Below are positions 1-7,642 of a stretch of DNA of 20,407 bases, piece after piece. Numbering within the stretch: position 1 is the first letter of the stretch; every line of letters starts with the position of its first letter. Below the pieces are notes generated by a model. It searched no databases, was not told the DNA's origin, and saw nothing but the letters and a program-made list of their open reading frames with translations. The position numbers and the translations under genes are program-made. This DNA comes from Sphaeroforma sirkka (Eukaryota > Opisthokonta > Ichthyosporea > Ichthyophonida): the NCBI GenBank assembly GCA_001586965.3, contig LUCW03001376.1, forward strand, positions 1 through 20,407. Reading direction: 5' to 3'.

Positions 1-45
1 TTTGGTTGAGTAACGGTGGTACACACATAACAACTATTATGTTAC

Positions 46-947
46 GAAACAGCACGCAAAAAAAACCCGATGCAGATATTACCTCCTCCGACTTCCCCCC
101 GTCAAAGCACCACAAATAGTCAGACGCATCTTTGAAAAGTGCTTTTTAATCTGATTACAGCCATCCCGGCTCTGCTACCCATGCTACTGCTGGCTTTAAA
201 TCACGGTACTCCTGTCATACCCGAGCACTTGCAACCATGGAATCTGAGACACAGTCAGAAGAGGAGTGGAACGACGTCTGTCTGGACATAACCAAGGCAT
301 ACGACAGGTCGCTCTACCAGGCTTATGGGTACTTCTGCGCCCGCTGAAATGCCTGAAAACTGGATCAACTGCCTCCGCGTGCTGTATGCAAGGGCCCCAA
401 CCTGAGTGACCACGGCACGCTCTCATTAGAACGAATGGCATCCTACAAGGCTCAATCGTCGGCCCCCCAGCTTTTACTATCTACATGGATTCCTTAGCTG
501 TCACGCCAGCACAATTTCGGCCCAAACCTCCGCTCTTATCTATTTGTTGACACAATACGGATCCAAGCCTCTTGATCGGTGTTGCTTCAGCCTTCTAGAT
601 GACATTGATGCGTGGGGACGCTAAATCTGGCCCCGAACAGGGTGTCATTGAATCCCGGCAGTACGATCTCACCGACTGCATGACAGGCGGCGCCAACCCT
701 CCATTATAAATGGTAGGCTTATCGCCGACTGGGCTTCTGCAGACGCAACCTTGGAACACACGTAATGTTACCCTGAAGATGGCCCACACATGCCGAGACC
801 AAAACACTTTCAAATATCTGGGGTTCCCACTCTCCGCCAGGAGGTACCAGCAATCAACCCTCCTCATGGTGCCATGGAATCCCTTGTTTGCAGCATTGTC
901 ACTGGGTATCAACCTCTTTCCTTACTTATGGCTTCCATGGCTGGTTT
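46..947 (+). pseudogene. LINE ORF2 reverse transcriptase fragment (left copy)
   Basis: Broken RT of an APE-class LINE, which would copy element RNA at a nicked target. RT motif A is readable at 276-305 (VCLDITKAYD) and motif B at 434-493 (NGILQGSIVGPP). The motif C region near 543-552 has lost one catalytic Asp codon through a small deletion: it reads FVD where the right-hand copy of the same family reads FVDD. Further on, 790-945 encodes the thumb-side block with KYLGFPLS. Several frameshifts and in-frame stops separate these pieces. Nucleotide similarity to the reverse complement of about 17,910-18,760 is high and nearly continuous; it weakens before about position 46. Homology stops at 947, just before an LTR remnant. 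Family assignment is secure; the exact left limit is not. Confidence 0.85.
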
Positions 948-948
948 G

Positions 949-1081
949 TAAGTGAATTTAGAACACTTTGGAAATATTGGAAAAAAAGAGCTTGTACTAA
1001 TTATTTAAAATACAAATAAAACCAATGTATTATCTCAATTGATCTTGATATTTTAGACTGACCGGAGGCCGTATTTCTACA
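949..1081 (-). repeat. Truncated 3' LTR of copy A
   Basis: The sequence from AAGTGAATTT to TTTCTACA is nearly identical to 8108-8236 and close to 11418-11549, so it is the terminal 133 bp (on the + strand) of the family LTR. The other roughly 460 bp, which would lie to the left, are missing and LINE sequence takes their place. Relative to the - strand element this is the start of the 3' LTR. Only the TACA end survives, so no target duplication can be read. Confidence 0.85.
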
Positions 1082-1093
1082 TAGCCCCCAGTA
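1082..1093 (-). other. Candidate polypurine tract
   Basis: On the - strand a short G-rich stretch (ACTGGGGGCTA) ends exactly where the LTR begins with TGTA. Its position matches the plus-strand primer of LTR retrotransposons. It is short and not purely purine, so this is a positional call only. Confidence 0.5.
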
Positions 1094-1318
1094 GCTTTTA
1101 GAACTACGAACGTACGTTAAGATACGATCTAGTTGGTAAAGCGAAAACCAAAGTAAAAACGGTTTCGGTCATGACTTATCAGTAAGTATGTGCCTATATG
1201 TACGAGTTCAAGACTCATGTTGTACTCTATGTCGTTTAGTATTTGGTCAGTAACCATTTCCGATGTAGGCGCCTTACGTTTATTATTTGGTAAGGTAATA
1301 GCCAAAGGCTGTTCTTCA
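1094..1318 (-). other. 3' untranslated region of copy A
   Basis: Non-coding remainder between the inferred pol stop and the polypurine tract. An open frame of 73 codons on the - strand here (1129-1350) overlaps the pol end in another frame. It has no recognisable domain, and since copy C keeps only part of it with changes, I treat it as incidental. Confidence 0.4.
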
Positions 1319-1740
1319 TTAGTAAGTAAGTTTGAACAATTTTTCTGCACTGTTGGTAAGCAGATCAGAAAGTTTAGTCACGTAGAAGTAGGTGGCAAAT
1401 AGGGAATTTCAGATCCGTCAGGGTTTGTAGTCACCTGAGGAAACCCTTTTCGTTTATCTCGTGTGTTCTTATGTAAACGCTTATTCCATTTCTTATTAAA
1501 GATACGAAGAAAGTCGCGAGATTCACGAAATGCATCGGAGGTTAGCCAAGCTACTGTCCCATCCATGAAACGGGTCTTGTAGTAAGTGTAACCGTCTTCG
1601 GATGTTTTGTCAATTATATCTTTGACTTGTGACTCCATAACTGGTACATCAGAATCAAATGAGCGAGCGAATGAGAGTTCGGAGGTAGGGATACGGTGAG
1701 TGCCTAGATTGGTTGCGCTAGTACCATCAATGTTATTCAC
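1319..1740 (-). pseudogene. Pol C-terminus with chromodomain-like module (copy A)
   Basis: End of the pol polyprotein, downstream of the integrase. Residues about 38-84 of this piece (roughly 1489-1629) resemble a chromodomain: a VKDIIDKTSEDG start, then YYKTRFMDG, a conserved Trp (TVAWLTSD) and an aromatic C-terminal helix (FLRIFNKKW). In chromoviruses this module binds histone marks and steers integration. A basic linker follows (KRLHKNTRDKRKG). The frame ends early at PPTST; comparison with copy C suggests a one-base loss and an original reading through LSDLLTNSAEK to a stop at 1319-1321. The first Met at 1740 is not a real start, since the frame continues the integrase. Confidence 0.7.
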
Positions 1741-1976
1741 TTCGTAAGTATCACTCTTCTCATCATGGTAGGAAATAACAAAAGGTCTATCGTCTTAGAA
1801 GAGAGTTCGGTAACGTTGGCGTTTCGATTTATAATGTTAACGTAATCGCCGACTTTGAACTGAACAATGTTCTTAGTGTTATTCCATCGGTCATACGCTT
1901 TAAGTAGGACGCGATTCTTGTGCTCAGTAAACAGGGGTAAACAACGTTCTGCATATGCTCGATCTTTTGAAGCCAC
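1737..1976 (-). pseudogene. Integrase C-terminal GPY/F-type module (copy A)
   Basis: Carries the FKVGDYVNI strand and the conserved SSKTI segment that precedes the GPY/F motif in Ty3/gypsy integrases. In copy C the same place reads SSKTIGPLVISYHD, so the GP dipeptide is original and was lost from the frame in A by a shift near 1790. The upstream part (AYDRWNNTKN) matches the usual linker after the catalytic core. The piece is out of frame with both the core and the chromodomain. The family call rests on motif order and on agreement between A and C. Confidence 0.7.
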
Positions 1977-2277
1977 GGGGTAGCGTGTTTCTCAGGCGCA
2001 GTTTTATCAAACGTTGCTTGTAATTCACTATAGCGGCCAAAGAAATAGTGAAACGGGGTGTTCCAGTTTGAGGATTCATGCAGTTATTCATTTGAGTCTG
2101 AACCCATTTCAAATGATAAGGCCACATATCCTCAACGTCGTCTAGTGCGGTACGCAAGAGTTTCTTAAGTTCTCTATGACGTGTCTCATTTGCACCCTGC
2201 GTTTGAGGTTTGTAAGGAACACCACGCCTATGGGTCATGCCTGATACAGTATAAGTGCCTCCATTACGTCGGTACAA
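1924..2277 (-). pseudogene. Integrase catalytic core, second half (copy A)
   Basis: Contains the glutamate of the DDE triad within TQGANETRHRELKKLL, which fits the Ty3/gypsy pattern GQ-ER-N-LK. After it comes MNNCMNPQTGTPRF, the usual substrate-side segment before the GPY/F module. The second Asp (SDNGSEF) is encoded just upstream, at about 2278-2300, in a different frame. With the frames joined on paper, the Asp-to-Glu spacing is 35 residues, the classic D35E. Joining element DNA to host chromosomal DNA would be its role. Confidence 0.8.
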
Positions 2278-2506
2278 AACTCACTACCGTTATCAGAACA
2301 TAGTACTCGGGGAAACCGAAGTCATTAAAGACGTGATAGCATAATTCTGCCACTGTTTGTGGACGTTTGTTCGGTATTGCATAAAGCAAGTTATAGCCCG
2401 AAGCCACACATAAGAAATGACAGATATATACATCGCCAGTATGCTTGGATCGCGGGAGTTTAACCAAATCGACTATGACTCGGCGCATCGGTTGGTCTTC
2501 TGTCAC
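2264..2506 (-). pseudogene. Integrase catalytic core, first half (copy A)
   Basis: The first catalytic Asp lies in MRRVIVDLVKLPRS, followed by DVYICHFLCVASGYNLLYAI, the beta-hairpin of an RNase H-fold integrase. The frame is lost at FGFPEYY, just before SDNGSEF, which then reads in another frame. Copy C shows the same boundary with a different lesion, so each copy decayed on its own. Confidence 0.78.
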
Positions 2507-2810
2507 ACTTTTTTAGGGGTGCCCAACCGTATCGCTTGATCTGGTTCTTTTCACAATCAGTACAGCGTCGGTATACTTCACGTATGGTTTCTTTCAGCGC
2601 CGGGTGATCAAGCCCTGCACGAATAGCCATTTTATAAGTATGCTCATATGCTCGATGCGTTAAATTATGTATAATTTTAACTCTACTTTCGAGCTCCTCT
2701 AAGTCAGTCAGATTCTGCGTAACGCTGGCTGGATGAACCATAGTCCTGTTGAAAAGGGCAACCTCAGTATCAGGGAGGTAGAGAGTCCTGAGATACATAA
2801 TTGACAACAT
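2460..2810 (-). pseudogene. Integrase HHCC zinc-binding domain (copy A)
   Basis: N-terminal integrase domain. Visible ligands are two His residues in NLTHRAYEHTYK and two Cys in REVYRRCTDCEKN, with a helix between them (GLDHPALKET). This is the H2C2 layout found before the DDE core of Ty3/gypsy integrases. Residues after the CxxC (IKRYGWAPLKK) lead to the core but the frame then shifts. The N-terminal 30 residues of the frame are not recognisable and include a break relative to copy C. Confidence 0.75.
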
Positions 2811-3321
2811 TGGATTGTTGAAGTATCTTCTTCAGTTGTTTCGCCACTCCTGGCTGTTCTTTAAGCAGCGCTTTAAGTAGTTGAGTGCGAGCTTCAGGTT
2901 CTCTTAGAGTTTTGAGTCTTTGATCCATGGCCTTAGCTAGTTCCATGTTTTTTACGATCTAATGCCGTTTCAATCGGCATTACCTCTTTTGTTCAAACAA
3001 TCTTGTTGGGTGCATGTGTTGTACGATGCGACTTGAGCTTTTGTTCAAAGTCTCTTTAGACTCCTCTAGTTTAGCTCTTTTCGGTTGAGGTTCGTCTTGA
3101 ATCAGCTATGTAATTAACTCTTTAGACTCCTCTAGTTTAGCTAAGAATACGGTTGAGGGTTTCCGATAGTGGTACCTGCAGGACGACAAACAATGGTGTG
3201 TTTCCAAGGCGTCTTCTTAATAGAATAGGATCCTGATACAAGAACGTGTCGGTTTCACGGTCGACATAAATAGGTTCGTCTTGAATAATGGTATTAATTA
3301 AATCACGTATCCATGGGTTAA
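2811..3321 (-). pseudogene. Degraded pol spacer between methyltransferase-like domain and integrase (copy A)
   Basis: No long frame is open here, but fragments align with copies B and C: DEPIYVDRETDTFLYQ, then NTPLFVVLQVPL, then a Lys/Leu/Gln-rich helical stretch (TQLLKALLKEQPGVAKQLKK) at about 2830-2910. Two small tandem duplications sit in it: a 25-bp unit repeated at 3052-3076 and 3118-3142, and a 19-bp unit at 3300-3318 and 3329-3347. No catalytic motif is visible; a linker between enzymatic domains is likely. Confidence 0.6.
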
Positions 3322-3750
3322 CTATAATAAATCACGTATCCATGGGTCGGAGTTACGTAAGGGACAACACAGCGTAATGGTAGATTTAGTAATATTAACA
3401 TAATTTAACAACTGTGCGATAAGTTGACAAGGTGGGTTAGCCCACGCATTATGCTTTGATAAGTCAAGCTGAAATGCATCACCTTTAGGATGAGTCAACG
3501 ACCTATATTCAGAAACCTGTTTGTTATGTTCTGCGGCAAACATATCAACAGTAAATGGACCCCATCGTGATTGAGCGAGGTTAAACCATTTCTTATTTAG
3601 CATCCAATCGGTTGCTAATAACTCTTTGACTGTTTTCTGGTAGTCGGGCACAAGTCGAGAGAGCATGTCAGGAAGATGGTTATGTATTCCTGGAATGTGT
3701 GTTATATTAAAAGCGAACTTGGCAATAATGTCATGCCAGCGGCTCACCAA
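3322..3750 (-). pseudogene. RNase H tail plus Dam-like DNA methyltransferase domain (copy A)
   Basis: The first 45 residues (SRWHDIIAKFAFNITHIPG...LPDMLSRL) are the usual C-terminal part of Ty3/gypsy RNase H. The rest is not a standard gypsy domain: W(G)PFTVDMFAAEHNKQ, then GDAFQLDL, then NAWANPPCQLIAQLL at 3405-3450, then ITLCCPL and DPWIRDLL. This order matches phage Dam/N6-adenine methyltransferases, with VDMFA as the nucleotide-binding strand and NPPW as catalytic motif IV. Copy A has NPPC; copy B keeps NPPW and copy C SPPW, so the Cys is probably a mutation. Similar domains occur after RNase H in DIRS-type elements. Activity is unproven. Confidence 0.65.
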
Positions 3751-3757
3751 CTGTGAA

Positions 3758-4102
3758 TCAGGGTTTCATATCTTTTAAGTATGTTAAAGACTTTTGATCA
3801 CAGGCGACAGTAAAGTAACTTCCATAAAGGTAGTCTTTAAACTGTCTTAGCGCAGTAACTATAGCAAGGAGCTCTTGTTTAACGGTAGGGTAATTCCGTT
3901 GACTCTTATTATAACTCTTGCTAAAGAATTGTATGTAGCGCGGTTTACCATTTATCGTTTGGTAAAGCACTCCACCTACCGCTCGATCTGAAGCGTCGGT
4001 TGCTACTTGGAATGGGACACCATCCACAGGGTACTGCATGATGGGTGCGTCCATTACTTTACTTTTGACTAGTTTAAATGCATCATCACATTCTTTAGTC
4101 AA
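3758..4102 (-). pseudogene. RNase H domain (copy A)
   Basis: Degrades the RNA of the RNA-DNA hybrid during reverse transcription. Catalytic residues are visible in order: Asp in QVATDASDRAVGG, Glu in TVKQELLAIV, and Asp in FTVACDQKSLTYLK. The middle segment FFSKSYNKSQRNYP is typical of Ty3/gypsy. The frame closes at KDMKP because of a shift, and the C-terminal helix continues in the next piece at 3750. Of the three copies this has the best preserved active site. Confidence 0.85.
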
Positions 4103-4627
4103 AGCTTTCCCAAAGGTCCTTTGTGCAGCCGTAGGTGACTGAAGGCTTTAAGTAATGAGAAAGATGCGGTACCGAATCCGAGAAGAAGTTAACAAACCCA
4201 CACACAGAGTTCACATCTCTTCCAGTAATTGGTGTTGATAAATCCAACAGAAACTGTTTCTTGCCAGGATCAATTTCTACCCCTGCTGCAGATACTTTGT
4301 AGCCAAGTAAGTGTATAGTATCTTTAGCAAAAGAACACTTGTCTTCGTTAATCTTAAGTTTAGCATGATTAAGTCGCTTTAAGACTTCTTTAACGAGTTT
4401 AGCATGTTCATGTGCTGTCTTTGTAAAGATAACTATATCATCTAAATAGACTGATACGTTATACGACAGGTCCGCAAATAGTTCCATCATAACTTGTTGG
4501 AAGAAAGAAGGTAACATGTGTAAGCCTTCAGGTGCACCTTTAAACTGGTACTTCTTACCTTGCCAAGTAAAGGAAAAGTATTTCCTATGAGGCTCATATA
4601 TCTGTAGTTGATGGAATGCAGCTTTTA
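4095..4627 (-). pseudogene. Reverse transcriptase palm and thumb (copy A)
   Basis: The catalytic RT core: IDLKAAFHQLQI (motif A Asp), YQFKGAPEGLHMLPSFFQQV (motif B region), then VSVYLDDIVIFT with the YLDD box at about 4440-4460, and HLLGYKVSAAGVEIDPGKK in the thumb. The frame is open from about 4627 to 4095 without a stop. It is out of frame with the N-terminal RT segment because one T is missing from a T-run near 4643: copies B and C have one more T there. Downstream it runs into CTKDLWESFD, where it overlaps the RNase H frame by eight bases. Confidence 0.88.
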
Positions 4628-4630
4628 AGT

Positions 4631-5305
4631 CTATCTTGGAAAGATAGTCGCACCCTCCATTTTGCGTAGTATCTCGCTTATCTTAGGTAAGGGAAAACTA
4701 TGTTGCGGAATTAGTTTGTTGATTGGCGACAGGTCTAGTACTACTCTTGTTTTACTAAACGTTCCATCAGATTTATATTGATCGACCGCTAAGAGAGCTA
4801 AGTTAACTGGGGTTGCATCATAATTGATTTCAATTAGACCCTGTTTTAACCAATCTTCGATTTGGGTTTTGACAACGTCTTTGTGTCTCCAACTCACGTA
4901 GTTATGTGAAGGACACTTTAACTTAGAGAAGTCGACGTTTGTTAAGTCAAGTCTAACGTACCCATTAGAGAACTTAAACATACACCAGTCAGTTATTGCA
5001 ATCTTCCTGTTTTGTATAATTAAGTCCATAATTATATCGGTGAAGTGCGGAATCATATCCTTTGCTTCACCTTCCGGAGGTTTAGGTATCTTTAACATAT
5101 TATCATCTGACTGATCTTTATTCGGGTCTAGCCCATTAGGCAGACCAGTGAGTGTTATACCTAAACTGAGAAGATCAGTCATACCTATAATTAAATCGTA
5201 TTTCTGAGACATGTCAGTAACGATTAGGTGAGTCTTCACTTCTCTTCTATCTGACAGCATTATGTGCATAGTCAATGGCTTGTTCGCAAGTAGTAACTTT
5301 GCCAT
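4631..5305 (-). pseudogene. Retropepsin C-terminus and RT N-terminus (copy A)
   Basis: The first 50 residues end with YDLIIGMTDLLSLGI, the usual C-terminal strand of Ty3/gypsy aspartic proteases (YD-I-GMD-L). A linker of about 90 residues follows, then the RT fingers: WLKQGLIEINYDATPVN, TFSKTRVVLDLSPINK and FPLPKISEILRKMEGATIF. It is the longest clean pol frame in the window (224 codons). The Met at 5305 is internal, since the protease active site lies upstream in another frame. Confidence 0.83.
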
Positions 5306-5513
5306 TTCCCAAGATTAAATCAGTTGTTTCGTTATGGACAGCCATATCTGTAGCGTAGGCTACTCGGCATGAGATAGCAGAGACTTCAGCCCCTGGATCA
5401 AATAGTGCCATAACTTTTTCTCCATTTACGAAAACTGTTTGAAAGATACGTTCATCTCCTTTGGTATAGATTTTATTGAACATTTTCTCATAATCTTGCT
5501 CTAGTGCGCACAT
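5247..5513 (-). pseudogene. Retropepsin-like aspartic protease, active-site segment (copy A)
   Basis: Protease that would cleave the gag-pol polyprotein. The active-site loop reads KVMALFDPGAEVSAIS: the usual D-(S/T)-G-A is D-P-G-A here, one base away from DSGA. The preceding strands (IFQTVFVNGEK) fit the retropepsin fold. Loss of the Ser/Thr hydroxyl would be expected to cripple the enzyme. The frame drifts off into the N-terminal part of the next frame near 5305. The upstream limit of the domain is unclear. Confidence 0.75.
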
Positions 5514-5581
5514 ATGGTACTGTCGGTGCTTAACTTAACTGGACGTCTGGTAAGTCCTTGCAATCCTCTTTGTGCCAACCG

Positions 5582-6211
5582 TTAGTACCCTTGCAAGTAG
5601 CACACTCTTTCATATAGTGTCCAAAATCTGGCTTGCCTGGTGCACATAACAGGGTCGTGTCTACCATTCCACTTGCCATTACGTTTTGTGAGGTTGTAAC
5701 CACACTTCTTGCAAGGCGCTCTCACCTTCTTATCACCTTTCGGTTCGGTAGAAGTAGAGCCAGTACCCCCCTCAGTAGTAGTGCGAGGTTTCTTAGTACT
5801 ACGCGCAGTATTAGTCTCTACTGCGTTTCGCTTAGTGGGCTGGGTGTAGCTCGTGGTACTAAGTACTCTAGTAGAGGAATTGGTATGCTTGTGTACTATC
5901 TTCTCAAAGACAGACCAAGGCATAGATCGCAAATCACCATAGGCGATGATGTCATCATTGACTTTCTTAAAGAGGTTAGCTCCCAGAGTCTCCATCATCT
6001 GACAAATTAATAAGTATTCGCCAGTATAGGTACGACCACCCATCCGAGTATTCATATGTGTCATATGAGCTAGAGCACCTCGAATAGTGGTATCGTTCGC
6101 AAAGAACTTGCGAGACTCTAGAAGTTCACGGTCACGTGCATCTTCAAAAAAAGGTGTTAAGTATATTATCACGCAACTGGTGCCAGGGTAGGGCTTTCCA
6201 GTTGGGCTCAT
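5582..6211 (-). pseudogene. Gag C-terminal capsid and nucleocapsid (copy A)
   Basis: Second gag frame. It starts in capsid (FFEDARDRELLESRKFFAND), passes GANLFKKVNDDIIAYGDL and a basic Ser/Thr-rich linker (TKKPRTTTEGGTGSTST), and ends in a zinc-binding tail. The first knuckle-like set is CKKC...H-DPVM-C. A second set, GHYMKECATCKGTNGWHKED followed by Cys, reads in the next frame across about 5545-5630. The spacing is wider than CX2CX4HX4C, so nucleic acid binding is likely but the finger type is unusual. A T7 run at 6146-6152 (A7 on the + strand) explains the break from the upstream frame. Confidence 0.7.
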
Positions 6212-6953
6212 GAGCCTTCAAGATAGTTCGCCATTCACCTGGCTCACAGAAATGAATAAAGGCATTCATCATCTGCTTATCCCTAAGGCTGGCAGACTCC
6301 TTAAGTTGGTCGAAGGCCTTCAGTGTCTCCACTGTACTCTCATTAGTAGAGAAATCGACCTCAGCCTGCGCGTTACCTAGCTGCTTTATAAAGCTTGGTT
6401 CTAAGTGTTCACGAGGCTCATGCTCAGTGCTACGGGCTGCTAGTGCCAAGATGGTGTCTATTTCCTTTCTCTTGTTATCGATTAGATAGCGAATGTTATC
6501 CGCTTTCCTATCGTCAAGGTCAGAGTCATTCAATAGACGGTCCTCAAGGACTTGCATACCAGAGCGTAATAGCCTGAGACGAGTATGTCTGGTTCTCACT
6601 TCCTCATCCTCAGGATTAGAGCGGGAACTCTCTAACGAGGTACTGGTGTAGCGATTGCCAAAATCGTGATTACCAGGGTTGGTTGGCAAATGAGGGTCGA
6701 TATTACGAGGATGGTAAGCCTCATCGAGTTCCATACGATCATATCCTCTGACAGGGTTAGGTTTGTCAAGAGGATGGTCGATGGTAGCATCAGAGCTATA
6801 GAGATTAAATTTTGAAATATTATCTATCTCGCCAGTGGTAACTGGCTTAGTAGTAAACATACTGGCTGGTAAACCAGTAGGTCTCGGGTTCGAAACCCGG
6901 CCCGAATTTTTTTTCTTCTTCGGTATAGGAAGAATATCAGCCAAGTGGGACAC
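6144..6953 (-). pseudogene. Gag central region (copy A)
   Basis: A 269-codon frame forming the middle of gag. Its second half has a charged helical pattern (RHTRLRLLRSGMQVLEDRLL, KADNIRYLIDNKRKEIDTIL) suggesting coiled coil, then EWRTILKAHEPNWKALPWHQ and LRDNILNTFF, a retrotransposon-gag-like Trp/Leu/Phe pattern. The first 40 residues come from the antisense strand of a tRNA-like sequence (about 6836-6914) and include a Lys run from the T-run. The Met at 6953 is probably not the true start, because upstream gag aligns in the neighbouring frame. Confidence 0.62.
6836..6914 (+). pseudogene. tRNA-Thr-like sequence with pol III boxes and T8 terminator
   Basis: A box-A-like TGGCTTAGTAGT lies at 6843-6854 and a box-B-like GGTTCGAAACC at 6887-6897. 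The T arm is complete (stem 6884-6888 with 6896-6900, loop TTCGAAA). The anticodon arm has a 5-bp stem (6861-6865 with 6874-6878) but an 8-nt loop, one A too many; without it the anticodon would be GGT (Thr). The D arm and acceptor stem do not pair well. Eight T residues follow at 6907-6914, a pol III stop. It runs antisense to gag. A tRNA pseudogene or the head of a SINE are both possible. Confidence 0.6.
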
Positions 6954-7563
6954 GATAGAGGGTCCACAACTGCTGCTGCCGCTAGCTCCTTCAAGAGCGC
7001 TTCAGTGCGGTTCAATTGGCGTCGAGATTGAGAGGATCCAGCCACTCGTTGTCGAGTTATGGCGTCCTCAGCTTCGGCCCCAAGATTTGAGCTGAATGGA
7101 ATGGCTTCTCCATCGATGGCGAAACCGAAATTTTCGGACAGGTCCAATACTTCCTTTTCACTCCGGATTTGTGCTGGAGTGTCCTTTAGATGTGGAGTTA
7201 TAATGCCCCCCGACATTCGTATCCACGAATTTTCCAGCCTTTCGACGTTTATCCCCAATATTTGACGGCACGTGGTCAGGGGGGGGGCAAACTGGGGTCC
7301 TGAGCTTCACTCCTAGGTGATACACGGACGCTGGCGAGCCTTTCCGCGGTAGTAGATACCTCTTCTTCCAAGGCTTTAGGATCCGACGAGTCATCCTCAG
7401 AATAATCCTCTGTACCAACCTCAGAATTTGCTTCCCCAACAGTATCCTCGGCAGGCTCAACTCCAGACAGGCTAGGTGTTTCCACAGGGACCTCAGGAAC
7501 CTCGGCAGGCTTAGCAGGCTTAGAGCTAGCGGCTCCCTTGCCTTTAAAAGTACCCTTAGCCAT
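6954..7563 (-). pseudogene. Gag N-terminal region (copy A)
   Basis: The start MAKGTFKGKGAASSKPAKP at 7563 is matched by MAKGNSKGKGAASSKPAKP in copy B at 10762, which fixes the initiator; an upstream in-frame Met at 7674 lies in LTR and leader. The protein begins basic and small-residue-rich, then becomes strongly acidic (TEDYSEDDSSD). The frame breaks at a G9 run (7279-7287). Further homology to B (DAITRQRV-GSSQSRR and LSHVADIL-like) is found in other frames down to 6954. No fold is recognised in this N-terminal part; it may be disordered. Confidence 0.65.
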
Positions 7564-7642
7564 AGTAATTGCTGGATAGTAAATTGATGTCAGACAGTCT
7601 AGAAGCAGTACACTACTGTAACTACTATATAACTGAAAAATA
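7564..7642 (-). other. 5' leader of copy A (primer-site region)
   Basis: The 79 bp between the LTR and the gag ATG. Directly inside the LTR the - strand reads TATTTTTCAGTTATATAG, shared with copy B. A tRNA-primed element would show TGG at this place, and none is present. The leader is about 110 bp shorter than that of B. Confidence 0.6.

Noticed and set aside
1..45. Extension of the left LINE to the window edge
   Set aside because: Similarity to the right copy becomes too weak by eye before about position 46; an alignment would be needed.
595..912. 105-codon minus-strand frame in the left LINE
   Set aside because: It is antisense to clear RT motifs (KYLGFPL block) and has no recognisable composition or domain.
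3322..3750. Classifying the gypsy family as a DIRS-type element because of its methyltransferase-like domain
   Set aside because: DIRS elements use a tyrosine recombinase and have split or inverted repeats. Here there are direct TG...CA LTRs, an HHCC plus DD35E integrase and a chromodomain-like tail.
5633..6010. 125-codon plus-strand frame
   Set aside because: It is the antisense of gag nucleocapsid and capsid, which have motif support.
6836..6914. A functional tRNA-Thr gene
   Set aside because: The acceptor and D stems do not pair and the anticodon loop has eight bases, so it is annotated only as tRNA-like.
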